A stretch of DNA of 64,000 nt. Origin: Chlorokybus atmophyticus (Eukaryota; Streptophyta; Chlorokybophyceae; Chlorokybales; Chlorokybaceae). This document shows, piece after piece, positions 23,819 to 35,800 of the stretch. The notes under the pieces are model-generated. The model was not told the DNA's origin. It saw nothing but the letters and a program-made list of their open reading frames with translations, and made no database searches. The DNA lies in assembly GCA_009103225.1 (NCBI GenBank), contig RHPI01000773.1:410476-474475 (forward strand). Direction: 5' to 3'. Within the stretch, counting starts at the first letter, position 1. Each line of letters starts with the position of its first letter. A program made the position numbers and the translations under genes.

Positions 23819-24155
23819 TGTAATAAAGTGCTACCTCCATAGAGGTTCCCTGCCCTTATTTAGGATTAAATAAGGGTCCCAACGGGATTATACAGCCTAT
23901 TAAGCCATATTAGGGCCGTTAACTTATATTAAAGCCCTAATGTAGTGTTACTAACCTGTAACACTGATATCGACATGAAATATGAGTCTCATGTTGATAT
24001 CAGCCGCATGGCGGCGCTGCTAACGCAGCGACCGCCATAGCCAGGGGATCTTCTGCTTCGGCAGTTATCCCTGGCGGCGGCGGCATGGGCGGCGTGGCTG
24101 GTGGTGGTGTTGGGTAGGGGATTAAAGGGAGGAGGGAGCACCCCATCTCCTTACA
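23819..24155 (+). repeat. 5' LTR
   Basis: Begins TG and ends CA, 337 bp, matching the 3' LTR at about 93 percent by eye. Inside are two inverted repeats (around TGATATCGACATG / CATGTTGATATCA, and GCGCTGC / GCAGCG) that would fold in the terminal RNA. Confidence 0.95.
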
Positions 24156-24172
24156 TTGGTATCGGAGCGCGG
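24156..24172 (+). promoter_or_regulatory. primer-binding site, initiator-Met tRNA type
   Basis: TTGGTATCGGAGCGC directly follows the 5' LTR. It differs by one base from the TGGTATCAGAGC site used by many plant elements primed by initiator methionine tRNA. Confidence 0.85.
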
Positions 24173-24609
24173 GCGGCGAGGGGCCTGTGGGAGGGGTGGT
24201 GGCAGGCGGCAGCGACTGTGGCGGCAGGCGGCAGCACTGACCAGTGGCGGCAGGCGGCAGCGACTGCAGCGGCGGCGGCGGCAACTAGCAGCCGCTACCC
24301 ACTAGGGTGGGCAGTGGCGGTTGTTAGCTAGTTGTTGTTGTTGTTGTTATAGCAGTTATAGTTGCTGCTGGTGCTTAGCCTAGCTTAGCCTAGTTTGCTT
24401 GCCTTGCCCTGCCTTGCCTAGCCAGGCTTGTCAGCTTGCGTGAAGGGGAGGCGGCCACTCAGGCAGCCCCCCAAGCATTGCATGCCCAGCACATCACTTG
24501 TAATCACATTATTGTGATAACACTACTGTGCTTGTGCTTGTGTGCTTGCCACCATGTGGATTTGTGGTGGTGTGAAGGGTGTGAAATAGTATTCACAAAA
24601 CCAACCCTT

Positions 24610-24793
24610 GTGAGGCAGTCTGGTTGCAACATCGGCTGCCGTTACCGCCAGTCAGTGCGGTGAGGCCGCCAGAGTCACTCTATGCGGCCGATATCAAACA
24701 TGTGAGGCAGTCCGGTGGCAACATCGGCCTGCCGTTACCGCCAGTAAGTGCGGTGAGGCCGCCAAAGTCACTCTGTCGACCGATATCAAACTC
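24610..24793 (+). repeat. two-copy 92-bp tandem repeat in the element leader
   Basis: The units at 24610-24701 and 24702-24793 both start GTGAGGCAGTC and end in GATATCAAAC, with about ten differences. They lie between the primer-binding site and gag, where packaging or translation signals are expected. Confidence 0.85.
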
Positions 24794-25086
24794 ACAACTC
24801 GCAACCCTGTGTGTATATTACAATTGTGGGTTGAGCTGAGTTGTACAAAGTGAAAACTTTGACAAGTTGTAACTTGTGAACCGCCGCGTGGATTCGCGTG
24901 CGGTTTCAACGTGAGTGTCTAGTTGAAAGGTGTGTGGAGAGCTCTTGTTTGAGCTGAATACTCCACGTTAAGCACTTGACATTTGATGAGACAAAATCTA
25001 TAGATTTTGACACTTTTGTAGTGCACAACTTGGATGTTTTGTGCACTTGCATACTTCTACTATTGACGGCTTGTATTCTTGGGCAG

Positions 25087-26532
25087 ATGTCTGACCAAGG
25101 AAGGGATGATGTGGAGAAGTCCACATCATATGAGCCATCGAGTGAAGAGGAAGTGAACTACTCTGACACGAGTGAAAGCTATAAGCTTACTGACAGTGAG
25201 AAGGAAGGAGCTAAGCAAGACAGCGAAGCTTCTCCCAACCATTCTGCTCGAAGTGGACCAGCTGCAGTGGACACACAGAGTGTCATTGGCGGGGCCATTG
25301 AGAAGTATGCCTCAGAGCGTAAAGCTCTACTTGCTGCCCACCCTCAGCTTCGTCAAGAAACGTGGGATGCATGGGCGCAGACGGTTCGTGATGGCTATGA
25401 GACAGACTTTGCCACACTCCCTCGTGCAAGCAAGGAGATGGTGATCCGCATGCTCGAACATGAGCTGACGAACAACATCCCGCCACTCGTGCGAGGTGAT
25501 CCAAAGGTGGCTGCTATCATGGCCGTATATGATAAGCCTCTCCCTTACCAAGGCAAGCGAATGGCGTTTGAGGCTTTGGCCAACTTGGGAGTGGAAACCT
25601 CACAGCGTTGCAAGAATGTGTTCTGGTACTTGGGACCTAAGTTGGAAGACAAGTTGACTGGCCGAGTGCAGTTGACGGCACGCCCCGATGCCATGCAGGC
25701 TGAGTTGGTGGCGCTGCGCCAACAGGTGGCAGGTGCTACTTCGGCAGCTGGGGCATCAGCAGGTCTGCCGGTGACAGCTCTGAACAAGCCTGAGAAGTTC
25801 AAGCCTAACGGCAGCGTCAGTATTCACGACTGGGTGGTCACTGTCGAGCACTACTTGACGGCACTCAAGCGCCCGGTTAATGAGCACATTGTTGCTGAGT
25901 TGCTCATGCCATCTGATGCTCTCGCCGAATGGGCGAGGCAGACAGAACATGGTGCTGCCAAGACAGTGGAGGCACTTTTTCAGTTCCTGATGGAACGCTA
26001 TGGTGGCATGGACCCGGCTACTCAGGCTCGCAACAAACTCAGCAAGTTGCGCCAGAATGGTCGGGCGGCCTCAACCTATTTGCAGGAGTTTCAGGCATTG
26101 GTGGGTCGTGCAAACAGCGGCCTCATGCCCATGGACAAGGCCGAGCAGTTTGAGTTGTACAAGCGCGGCTTGGATGCGCGTGTGCGTGATCAGCTGCAGT
26201 ACAACACGGCAACGGGACTTCCTTGGGTTCCAGAGGACTTGGCCAAGCTGTAGAAGCTGAGCGTGTACCTGTACAATGATGTTACGACGGTGCAGGACAA
26301 GTCACATGTGGCAGTTTTGGCCAAGCCGCCGGGGGTGGGGGGAAAGCGTTTCTCTCATCCAAGTGCACACCTGGCAAAAAAGGCGAAGACATTTGGTGCT
26401 TCTACCAGTGGCGCACCTGCTGGTGGTGCCATGCCTGCTGCTGCTTACACCTGTTACGTCTGTCATCAGCCTAACCACATCGCAAAGAACTGCCCAACTA
26501 AGGGGAAGGGCAAGGCCAAGAAGGTTAAATAG
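25087..26532 (+). pseudogene. chromovirus gag, interrupted by one in-frame stop
   Basis: From ATG 25087 the frame gives an acidic Ser-rich head, then a capsid-like region. The latter includes KPEKFKPNGSVSIHDWVVTV and the retrotrans_gag hallmark of a Leu-rich helix followed by YLQEFQAL. A TAG at 26251-26253 breaks the frame. The same frame then continues through a basic region to one CCHC zinc knuckle (CYVCHQPNHIAKNC, about 26453-26494) and stops at TAG 26530. The single stop is probably a point change, since coding character is intact on both sides. Confidence 0.9.
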
Positions 26533-27300
26533 AATTACGCCGTGACTGATGTAGAAGTGGTTGATAACCAGTTGCTTGTACTAGTGGCAAACTGGTTGAA
26601 TGAGCTGTCCCAAGTGCATGTAATGACGCATGCATGGCAAGCACATAACAGGTTGCCACCTTTTTATGTTGAATAGGTGGAAGAGAATGCTTGTGTGTTG
26701 GTACATGTGGAGTTTAACATGCTTACCAATGTGTTGCACACTTTGACCGAGTTGCAAAGTAGGCACAGAATCTTACGTGTGGTAGTAATAATACCTAAAT
26801 ATCATGGCCCATGGTTGAAACACACTCGAGGGGGAACTGTGTTGAAGCAATTTAGCAAGCGTGAAACAGAGACAGTGCGATTGTCAGCAATTTTACTCAA
26901 CCCTCGCATTAGTCACGGACTCTTGGCTACATTTCAAGGACGGGTAGTACCTCTGTTGTGGACATTTAGTGGCACAATGCAAGGGGTAAACAGTTCGTTC
27001 TTGATTGACACTGGTGCAACACACAATTTCGTTGAGGAACAATGGGTTGTGCGCAACAAGATAGCATGTAAACCCTCTGCATTTTCAGCTGCCGGTGCGG
27101 GGGGTGCGTTGCCAGTGAAAGGGGAAATAAAAATGAAAATAAAAATTGGTAATTATCATGCCACTCTTACTTTCATAGTGGTATCTATCGACATATCAGG
27201 TGTTGATGTGGTATTAGGACAGGAATGGCAGGAGAATGTCACATTGGAAAGTGACATTGGATACTGGCGCACGCTTGTGCACAGTAAAAAAAGGTCGTAA
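26533..27300 (+). pseudogene. chromovirus protease region
   Basis: Same frame as gag, beyond TAG codons at 26530 and 26674. The aspartic protease core is visible as SSFLIDTGATHNFV (Asp codon at 27007), followed by the VDVVLGQEW flap-side motif. The frame is lost at a run of seven A (27286-27292), where coding continues one base out of register into the RT frame. This could be a natural slippage site or a decay frameshift. Confidence 0.85.
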
Positions 27301-28912
27301 GCGTGCAACATTGTCTCTGAAAGGGTCACATAGCTTGGACTACAAGCAGCCCGACCCAGCGCTACTCACTGCACTGCAAGTGAAACGTGCGTTGCGCAAA
27401 AACACACCGGCTTTTCTAGTACACTTGACGTCGTCGGACGACTTTGTGCCAGGAAATACAGAAGGTGTTGCAGACATCATTGAGAAATATCAAGATGTGT
27501 TCTTATATGAGTTGCCAGGCTTACCTCCTGATCGAGGTGTCGGACACACAATACCACTCATTCCGGATAGTGAGCGTCCGTTTCGGCCTATATATAGGCT
27601 GAGCCCCCGAGAGAAGGGGGAAATGGAAACACCAATCAAAGAGTTATTGGAAAAGGGATTGATTGAATCGAGTTCTTCACCTTTTGGCGCGCCCATCTTG
27701 TTTGTGATGAAAAAGAATGGAAAGTTGCGCATGTGTGTGGATTACCGTGCTTTGAACAAGATCACGGTAAAGAATCGATACCCGTTGCCCCGGATTAATG
27801 ATGTGTTTGATAAACTGTCGGGAAATGCGTACTCTAGTACGTTGGACTTGACAAGTGGGTATCATCAAATCCGGATTCATCCTTCTAATGCTTGCAAGAC
27901 AGCATTCGAAACACCTTCGGGCCATTATCAATACAAAGTGTTACCTTTTGGATTGACTAATGCGCCCGCAGTGTTTCAGAAGGAAATGAATAAGATTTTT
28001 GGTGGCATACTTGGCAAGTATGTTATGGTTTACTTGGATGGCATCATTGGCTTTAGTAAAACCAAGGAAGAGCATAAGCAGCACTTGGAAGCGGTGTTCG
28101 CCTTGCTGCGTACACATCGCTTGTTTGCTAACTTGCCAAAGTGTGACTTTTGCAAGGCAGAGGTGCCATTCTCAGGGCATATTGTGAGTGGTGCGGGTGT
28201 CAAACCTTACCCTCGCAAAGTGCAAGTGGTAAAAGATTGGCCTCAACCTAAGAATATCCATCAATTGCGATCATTCTTAGGGTTGGCAAACTACTACTTT
28301 CGCAAGTTTATGATGGGGTACTCTACAGTTGTGGTGCCTTTGACAAAACTTTTGCGAAAGGATGCCCCATTCTTTTGGACAGCAGAACAAGAAGCTGCTA
28401 TGCAGCAAGTGAAGCTAGCTTTGACTTCGGCACCAGTATTGGCATTGCCAAATTGGGATAAACACTTCACTGTGATTAGCGATGCCTCCACCCTTGGGTT
28501 TGGTGCAATATTGCTACAGGATGGCCGACCATGTGCTTATGAGAGTAGAAAATTCATCCCAGCAGAGGTGAACTACACTACCACTGAGCAAGAATTACTG
28601 GGTATAGTGCATGCTCTTGAAACATGGCGATGTTACTTGGAGGGAGTTCAGTTCACAGTGGTGACTGATCACTACCCGTTGGTGTACTTCTCAACACAGC
28701 TGAACTTGTCGCGTAGACAAGCTCGCTGGAATGAGTTCCTGTCGCGGTTTACCTTGAAATGGGTATACCGGCCGGGCAGAACCAACATGGCAAATCCTAT
28801 GAGTCGCTGTCCGTCATTGTTGGCAGTTATGCGTGCGCAGTTGCTTGCAACGCAGGGTACATTGCCTCCAGATGATAATTTGTGCAAGCTGTTTTACAGG
28901 GGTATGCATTAG
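27301..28912 (+). pseudogene. chromovirus reverse transcriptase and RNase H
   Basis: One long open frame carries RT blocks in order: MCVDYRALNKITVKNRYPLP, LDLTSGYHQI, FGLTNAP, then the catalytic loop, then GVKPYPRKV and LRSFLGLANYY. The loop reads YLDG (28031-28042) where the enzyme needs two adjacent Asp, so the second catalytic Asp is lost by a single-base change. RNase H follows (DASTLGFGAIL, TTTEQELLGIVHALE, VVTDHYPL). The frame ends at TAG 28910-28912; a one-base shift near GGGG 28899-28902 leads into the integrase frame. Confidence 0.93.
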
Positions 28913-30056
28913 ACCCATGGTTCTGTATACAAGAGAATGTACAAAAGCTTGACAAAAGAGATTACTTGTATTATATGAGCGCCAGCTTGGTGATACCTGA
29001 CCATGCTGGGTTGCGCATAAAATGCATAGCTGAAGTACACGATCCACTATATGCTGGGCACTTTGGGGGTCGCAAGACTATTAAAGCAGCGCAACAGTTG
29101 TACTGGTGGCCATTGTTGCCTGTTGACGTGAAGCATTATGTTGACACGTGTAACAAATGTCAGCGTGACAAGCCGTTACGTCAGAAACCCGCTGGGTTGC
29201 TGCGACCTTTGCCTGTTCCTGATGGCAAGTGGGAAAGTGTGAGTATGGACCCAATTACTGAGCTCGCGGAGACAGCATTAGGGCAGGACACCGCGGTTGC
29301 AGTTTTTGTGGACCGTTTATCAAAAATGGTTCACATTGTCCCTTGCCGCACGGAAATAGGCTCCCGTGAGTTAGCGATGGTTTTTGTCGCCTTTGTGTTT
29401 AAGTTACATGGCTTGCCTCGTAACTTCGTATCAAATCGCGATCCGCGATTTGTAGCTCAGTTCTGGAAGTCGCTATGCAGCTTCTTACATATTTACAATA
29501 CATGAGCACAGCTTACCATCCACAAACGGATGGTTAGACAGAGCGCGCCAATCAAGTGATTGAGGAAACCATCCGGCATTATGTAAGTCCGAACCAATCT
29601 GATTGGGATGTTTATCTCCCAATGGCTGAGTTCGCGATTAACAATGCATGGCAAGAGAGTGTGCAGGAACCGCCGTTTTACTTGAATTATGGAGTGCATC
29701 CACTGAGTCCTGCAAACATTAAATTGCCCGCTACCGACATAACTCGTGTACCTGCAGCGCGCGAGATGGCCTCGGCCATGCAGGATAGGTTAGCGTTGGC
29801 AAAGGACTGCTTGCGCGCAGCGCAAGACAGACAAAAAGCCCATGCTGATGCGCATCGTAGAGAGGCCAACTACGATGTGGGCTGTTCGGTGCTTCTCAGC
29901 ACCAAACACATATCCCGTCAAGGGAGTGGGTACCCGCAAGTTTTCCCTCGCTGGATAGGCCCGTTTAAAGTGATTGATCGGGTCGGCACTCACGCGTATC
30001 GTTTGGACTTGCCAAATCGATACGCATTCACAATGTGTTCCATGCGAGTGTACTGA
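28903..30056 (+). pseudogene. chromovirus integrase
   Basis: The HHCC finger is intact (EVHDPLYAGHF ... CNKC), as are the first and second catalytic Asp (SMDPITEL, NRDPRF). Then the frame shifts near 29480-29510. In the new frame a TAG at 29535-29537 replaces the expected Gln just before the catalytic Glu (TERANQVIEE). The region after the core continues to FPRWIGPFKVIDRVG, the GPY/F-type module, before a further frame loss near 30020. Confidence 0.9.
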
Positions 30057-30101
30057 AACCGTACCGTTCTGACAGTCGAGTTCAACCTCCTCCCACCCCC
30101 G

Positions 30102-30314
30102 TTGCAGTGGATGGCGACGATACGCGAGTATGAGGTGGAAACAATCCTGAGTTATCGTAAGCCTCGACGCGGACGCGCGCTGTCTTACTTGGTGAAATGG
30201 AAAGGGTATGGTGTTGAGCACAATACATGGGAGCCTGAAAGGAATCTTACTAACTGCCATGAGATTCATCGGGGTTCTCTCTACTGGAGTACTGTGTCCA
30301 CACGCGGACGGTAA
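30102..30314 (+). pseudogene. integrase C-terminal chromodomain
   Basis: EYEVETILSYRKPRRGRALS, then YLVKWKGYGVEHNTWEPE and NLTNCHE, form a full chromodomain with its aromatic residues (Tyr, Trp, Trp). The preceding frame ends a few codons earlier, so this part is out of register with the integrase body. Chromodomains direct chromovirus integration to marked chromatin. Confidence 0.92.
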
Positions 30315-30423
30315 AAGGGTGCTGGCAGACATCTTTACCTTTTCGGCCCTGATTCTCTTAATACTTTCGTTTCTTTACTCGTGGTGGGGCTTTGCTAACC
30401 CTGCAATGGGGACATTGAAACCT

Positions 30424-30436
30424 AAGTGGGGGGGAA
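30424..30436 (+). promoter_or_regulatory. polypurine tract
   Basis: A purine-rich run (AGTGGGGGGGAA) lies immediately before the TG of the 3' LTR, the normal plus-strand primer position. Confidence 0.85.
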
Positions 30437-30774
30437 TGTAACGGTGTGCTACCTCCATAGAGGTTCCCCGCCCTTGTTTAGGATTAAATATGGGTCCCAA
30501 CGGGATTATACAGCCTATTAAGCCATATTAAGGCCGTTAACTTATGTTAAGGCCCTAATGTAGTGTTACTTATCCGTAACACTGATATCGACATGTGACA
30601 TGAGTCTCATGTCGATATCAGCCGCATGGCGGCGCTGCTAACGCAGCGACCGCCATAGCCAGGGGATCTTTTGCTTTGGCAGTTACCCCTGGCGGCGGCG
30701 GCGTGGGCGGCGTGGCTGGTGGTGGTGTTGGGGTAGGGGATTTAAGGGAGGAGGGAGCACCCCCTCTCCTTACA
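30437..30774 (+). repeat. 3' LTR
   Basis: 338 bp, TG...CA, a partner of the 5' LTR, followed by the CTCCC target duplication. Confidence 0.95.
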
Positions 30775-32892
30775 CTCCCCATCTCTCTCGCTCACACCCT
30801 TACCACCTCTTCGTTAGGCATTACCGCTATCACAATTAGGGTTACGCGCATTCGCGCACAACATGCATCACTAAGACATATTGCCAACTATGTGCACGTC
30901 GATACGTGCTCACGCGTGTGCGTTATGGCACTGCTATGGATGCCACTATGCATGTGCCATTTCGTTGCACGTTGTTTATGCCATAGAAACGGGCATGACC
31001 ATGTTTGCAAGTGTATTGTGTATGCAACACTGTGCCCACCAGGGCCCATCCTTTTCAATTCTCATGCAATCGTGCATAAGTACATGACTTATGCACATGA
31101 TGCATGTCCTTAAATCATTCACATGTCAACCATACATGATGCATGTTCACAAGTCTGCACACAATGTAGACACCCTGGTTTACTATGCTGATAGTCACGT
31201 GCATTCTGCTCCCTTAGTGGAGAGGGAGGCGTGCACAGGCAGAGTGAGGATGAGGGACATGCTCCCTTGAACTTTGGGAACGGTGAGAGCTTCATGGTGC
31301 AGCTTGTAGCAGATCTTGAAACTTCTAGAACGGTGTCAACCTCACATGGCAGCTCCTACACAACTCTCATGAGCAACCCATCTCACATAGGGCAGGAGAA
31401 GGCCCCTTGAACAGTAACACCAAGCACCCCACACTCAGTTGGTGGAAGGATCTTGGTAACGCTCACCTAAGGCATGCACAACAGTGCCAGCGCCATCCCC
31501 AACGTGCACAAAAACAACTATCCTTGCCATGGGCGTGCCAACACCCTTAAGCCCGTAGGCGGCTGATGCTGACGTAGCTGTTCAAATCCCCTTCCTGATG
31601 CCTTCCCACTTGGCCACACACTCCCTCAAGAGGCATAATTTCTTGGGCGTGTGCTGACGATACAATTGTCCAACATACTACACAGTTGTTGAACGGCCAT
31701 TTCCCATCATGGCAACATGTCACACACTTGATGTGACTCACTCAACGTTGGCACATCATGCCATGTGCCATACATGTCGCATCTTTGTTTATGCTTGATG
31801 TGTCATGCAGCTGCACTTCACATGTGCATGCTTACCAACTTCCTTACAGCATGTGCACTTAATGCACATGCATAATGTATTCTACATATCACACAGCTTG
31901 TCACACGCTTGCATAAGCCACCAGACTGTGTGTGTGAGCGCTCATAACATGTGGCGCTACATTGCTGTATATACCGGCATGTAAAGTACACTGTACTATC
32001 TATGATATTTGCCACAATATGTGCCAATGTCTTGCATTGTGAGCACATGCTCACACTGACCAGCTTTGTGCTGCAAGTTGCTTATTCATGCTTTGTATTG
32101 TTCATCATGCCCAAGGCTCATGAGCTCGAGGACTAACTGTATGAACGAACCACTTAGGTACAGAGCACAACCCCACCACCCAACCCCACCGACCAGACCT
32201 AACTGTCGGCAAGGACGCAAGGACCCTGCGCAGTGCAGTGCTGACGTTGGCACTGCAGCGCAAGGGTGGCAGCGGCAGCAGGACCACCGCGGGGTGGCTC
32301 ACGCGCAAAGGGTTTGGGAGATGAGAGAGGCAGAGGAAGGGGGTGGTGGCGGAGAAGGGGGAGGAGGGGGAGGAGGGGAGGGAGTCCTGCTGGTCTTTGA
32401 TGCTGCAGCAACTGCGACGCTGAATCGAACTGACTGAAACGGCCCTGTGGGCAGGTAACACCATGTCAACATACATGCATGGCTAACGGGGACGGGCGGT
32501 AGTGTCGTAGTGATAGTGGCTAGCCCGGTAGTGATGGTGTACAACTTGATAAACTGAATTGGTAGTGTGCATGTGAGTGTCGGTGTGCATGTGGCATACG
32601 TATGCGTGTGTCTCACACAGCACTTCACATACCCTATGCACCTAAGCAGTTGACCACCCATACAATCATGCCGTTATATGTCGCAACATAGCAATTGAGA
32701 GCGAGAATGCCTTGTTTATTTAGCGTGACGGTGTAGCTTCAATACAAGCACATCCACGCAATGCTCACCGAGGCTGTCACCTTCTAGATAACTACTCACG
32801 CTAGTAGCGGCTATGCATTCCGCGTGGTGAGCCAGCTGTATAACTAATGGTAAAACCAAGCGCGCGCGCGCAAGAGGGGAAGGGGGGGGGGG
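30775..32892. other. intergenic region after the retroelement, no gene recognised
   Basis: ATGCAT-rich and CACATG-rich DNA. A GGA/GGT-rich stretch lies at 32330-32385. Long frames there are low-complexity Pro or Gly/Glu reads. Confidence 0.4.
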
Positions 32893-33031
32893 NNNNNNNN
32901 NNNNNNNNNNNNNNNNNNNNNNNNNNNNNNNNNNNNNNNNNNNNNNNNNNNNNNNNNNNNNNNNNNNNNNNNNNNNNNNNNNNNNNNNNNNNNNNNNNNN
33001 NNNNNNNNNNNNNNNNNNNNNNNNNNNNNNN
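32893..33031. other. assembly gap (N) flanked by poly-G
   Basis: N run bounded by G homopolymers on both sides (32882-32892 and 33032-33055). Confidence 0.99.
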
Positions 33032-33379
33032 GGGGGGGGGGGGGGGGGGGGGGGGCGCAGTTACATGCATGGAATGTTGTTACGACAAGGAGGAGAGACA
33101 CGTTTGCAAGCTGACTGGTACCATCCACAACAACGTCTTCAAGCAACACCAACAAAATACAGCAAGCAAAAACTGCACGTGCTATGCGCCCTAATTGTGG
33201 GACTCGCGCACACCAACATATGAACAGTAGGCTCAATACGGACGTCTGTGTATGCTTCTGCGCCCGGGACGTGTCTAACTCCAGTCCGCAGTCTCATCTG
33301 CATACAGACAGCGCAATTGCAGTAAGTGAGCGCAAAGCTAATGAATTGGTCATCATTGCAGCATGCAGGCAGTTAACAA

Positions 33380-34440
33380 CTAGTAGTGACAATGCAGCAC
33401 TTGCCGCATACCTTCATCAGACATGTCAGTATCATCAGAGCCCGAGCTCCAAGGACTTCTGCCGCCTTCAGGCTTGTCGAGCCAGCGCTGGATGCGAGCA
33501 GAGCGAGCGGAATCATCGCTGTAGTAGCCGCTGCGATCAATTGGCGTGTCTATGTCATGAGGGTGCTGCGCATGCGCTGCCCCGGCACGTCGTGTGGCGT
33601 TGGTGGCAGCATGGTGCGGTGTCAACATCTCCTTTGGGTGTGTACCATGCGGAACAGCTGTGGCAGGAGTCACTGCCTTTACAACAAGGCGGAGCGCTTT
33701 CTGGTTGCGGATCACATTAGCTAGGCTGCCGAACAGACCAAGAAAGTATATCGTGCATGCGCCCCATACCACAGCACCACCAGCTGCAAGGATGCTTGCC
33801 ACAACTGTAGCAGCTTGGAAGCCTGCACAGATGCACCGCGGCTGAGAGATGAATTGCACAACTTGTACCTGCATTGTAGAAACTATGCATGCATAGGACA
33901 ACAAGGCAGTTGGCCTCACCAGTAGCAGCTGTTGCGGTAATCACCATTGTGGCTTTGCCCATAAAAGCTGCCAAACTGACCATGACAGCAAGAGCTGATG
34001 CAGCACCAGCAACAACCGCAGCAACAGGGACTCCGATGCAGATCACTCCCACCAATGCAGCGCCCACGGGAACCAACAAGGCTCCAAACTGCAGTACAGC
34101 TACTGGTAAGCACAGCTTTCAGCAAGCTGCTGTCCACCATCTGGTAGGTACCAGCAAAGTGACTAACCACTCTGTGCAAGACGCTGCATACCTCCAGCAC
34201 CATGACCGCAGCGCCCGCAGCATGCGCAATCCACCAATGCATTACTTTCAGACCAAATTCTCCTGTGGCTGTTGCAAAACCAAGGGCTGCAAGTGTTGTC
34301 AGCACTCCAATCAGCAGCAAAGCCACCACTAAAAGCGGCAACCGCTGCTCCATTGCTGCGCCAACTGACTTGGTCAAGCGGAAAGTAACGGCGTCTCCCG
34401 TGTCAATATACAGCGTTTGAGGCCTACCTACCCTTCAGTG
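33380..34440 (-). CDS. polytopic membrane protein with acidic Ser-rich tail, unknown family
   Basis: Exons in order on the minus strand: about 34425-34192 (YIDTGDAVTFRLTKSVGAAM, then a strongly hydrophobic span LPLLVVALLLIGVLTTLAAL and a second partly hydrophobic stretch), a short exon near 34142-34110 (MVDSSLLKA), about 34092-33921 (FGALLVPVGAALVGVICIGV and two more hydrophobic spans), and about 33827-33380. The last begins GFQAATVVASILAAGGAVVW and ends in a hydrophilic Ser/Asp/His-rich tail (SGSDDTDMSDEGMRQ) before stop TAG 33382-33380. At least five membrane spans are likely. The 5' end is not found. No family motif recognised. Confidence 0.6.
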
Positions 34441-34509
34441 TCCTAATCTAGTTGCCTATAACTACAGTAAGTGTTTCGAGCGCGCTCTAGAATTGCCTAT
34501 GCCGGCAGC

Positions 34510-35800
34510 TCAGCGCAGTGCAAAGTGTATCTTGCGATGGTAGTCAGCATTGCGCGTGGGTCGTGACAGGTGCAGTTCTTCCTTGTGAAGCATGTACAGG
34601 TAAATGACAATGAAGAGCACCAGCAAAAAAGTGCACAGCGCTAGTACATTGGCCGTCCACCACTTTTTTATTTGAGCCTGCTCGTAAGCCTGCGAAAAGC
34701 AGCACGCAAACATGATGTTGAGTTTCAATACTTGCAGCAGCTTAGTGGTATTGCAAACGACCTGGGAACAACAAAAGCAGTGGCTGTAAGTTTGATAAGG
34801 TTGCTCACCATATCAGGCTTGCTTGGTGTAGATGGCTCTTCATACCGCTCATTCAAGTTCCTGAAAATGTGTGAGGGAAGGTTGGAATAGGTCATCAGAA
34901 TTGTGCGAACCATTGATTGGCAAATAATAGCTGCATGCAGTACCCGCCATTGGACTGCCACTTGACTGCATTGCACTAACTTGTCAAAACCAGCAAGCAT
35001 GCCAACCTATTGGATGAGGAGCGGCGCATCGGCTTCAAGGCGTGACTGAGAGCCATCTCAGACCTGGCCGCCGCGGACATCCTTCGCCACGGGTAGGCCT
35101 GTAAACAAGACCAAGCTTGAGACCTATGGCATTCTGCGGTGCTAGCCCATACACATGCATGCACAATCCTGTTGTTCCTAACCTGAGCAAAGTTCAAAAA
35201 GTTATGCAAGACGCCCATGTCCGTAACAAAACTCATGGCTTGCGCAGTACAAGAATTCTTCCCATGACCAGTACAGTCAGACCAAAGGTGGCTACTACCA
35301 GCACTACAACCTGACAAGCAGCAGGACACGCGCACTCGTGACACTATTAAAACCCCTTCTGCCCTTCCAGTGCACCACTAGACTGACTGCCACCAGGACA
35401 AGGACGAAAACGACAATGCCTACGGCGAGAATCACACCCACGGCCACGGGGCAAGCTTAATTCAGCCCCAAACCCTTATAACTCGCTTACGATGAGCAGG
35501 CAGTCGACTGCCGAACATAAGCAGGCCTCCAGCCAACCCAAAAGCTGAGCTTGCAGATAAGCTCAAAGCTGGGCTAAGCTTAAAGCTGGGCTAAACTCAA
35601 AGCAAAGAGCTTGCAGCTTACCCGCAGCGATTCGCTGTGATGATCAACCCCGCAGGCATGCAGATTCTCCTTCGCAGCGCAAGCTTGCTGCAACACCAGC
35701 ACAGAGCGCAGCTCGCTGAGAGCAGCAGCAGGCACGGCGGTAGCAACGTTAACCACCTAGGGCGCCGCAATCTCTTTGTTGCAGGCAGGCAGCCGCAATG
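34510..35800 (-). CDS. membrane protein gene, model incomplete
   Basis: Several minus-strand exons look real. One at about 35760-35625 reads VVNVATAVPAAALSELRSVL and ends CGG|GTAAGC. Two highly hydrophobic stretches lie near 35460-35370 (VAVGVILAVGIVVFVLVLVA) and 35310-35245 (VVVLVVATFGLTVLVMG). A basic exon lies at about 35098-35007 (MSAAARSEMALSHALKPMRR), and another near 34860-34810 (NLNERYEEPSTPSKPDM). The last, 34690-34510, has a clear membrane span (VLALCTFLLVLFIVIYLYML) and ends KIHFALR-stop. The later exons join in phase; the hydrophobic exons do not join cleanly. It may be one gene or two. The downstream membrane gene starts within about 100 bp. Confidence 0.45.

Larger units (their letters stand above)
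23819..30774 (+). mobile_element. Ty3/gypsy chromovirus, full length, inactivated
   Basis: A complete LTR retrotransposon: 5' LTR 23819-24155, primer-binding site, tandem-repeat leader, gag with CCHC knuckle, protease, reverse transcriptase, RNase H, integrase with HHCC zinc finger, C-terminal chromodomain, polypurine tract and 3' LTR 30437-30774. CTCCC flanks both ends (23814-23818 and 30775-30779) as a 5-bp target duplication. The chromodomain places it among chromoviruses, whose integrase tail reads histone marks. The LTRs differ at roughly 24 of 338 positions by eye, so the insertion is not recent. Stops, frameshifts and a changed RT active site show that this copy cannot move itself. Confidence 0.97.

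Noticed and set aside
30676-31113. 145-codon frame starting in the 3' LTR
   Set aside because: It begins in GGC/GGT-rich LTR sequence and runs into repeat DNA; no family resemblance.
32066-32437. Gly/Glu-rich plus frame near 32.3 kb
   Set aside because: GGA/GGT low complexity without splice or start support.
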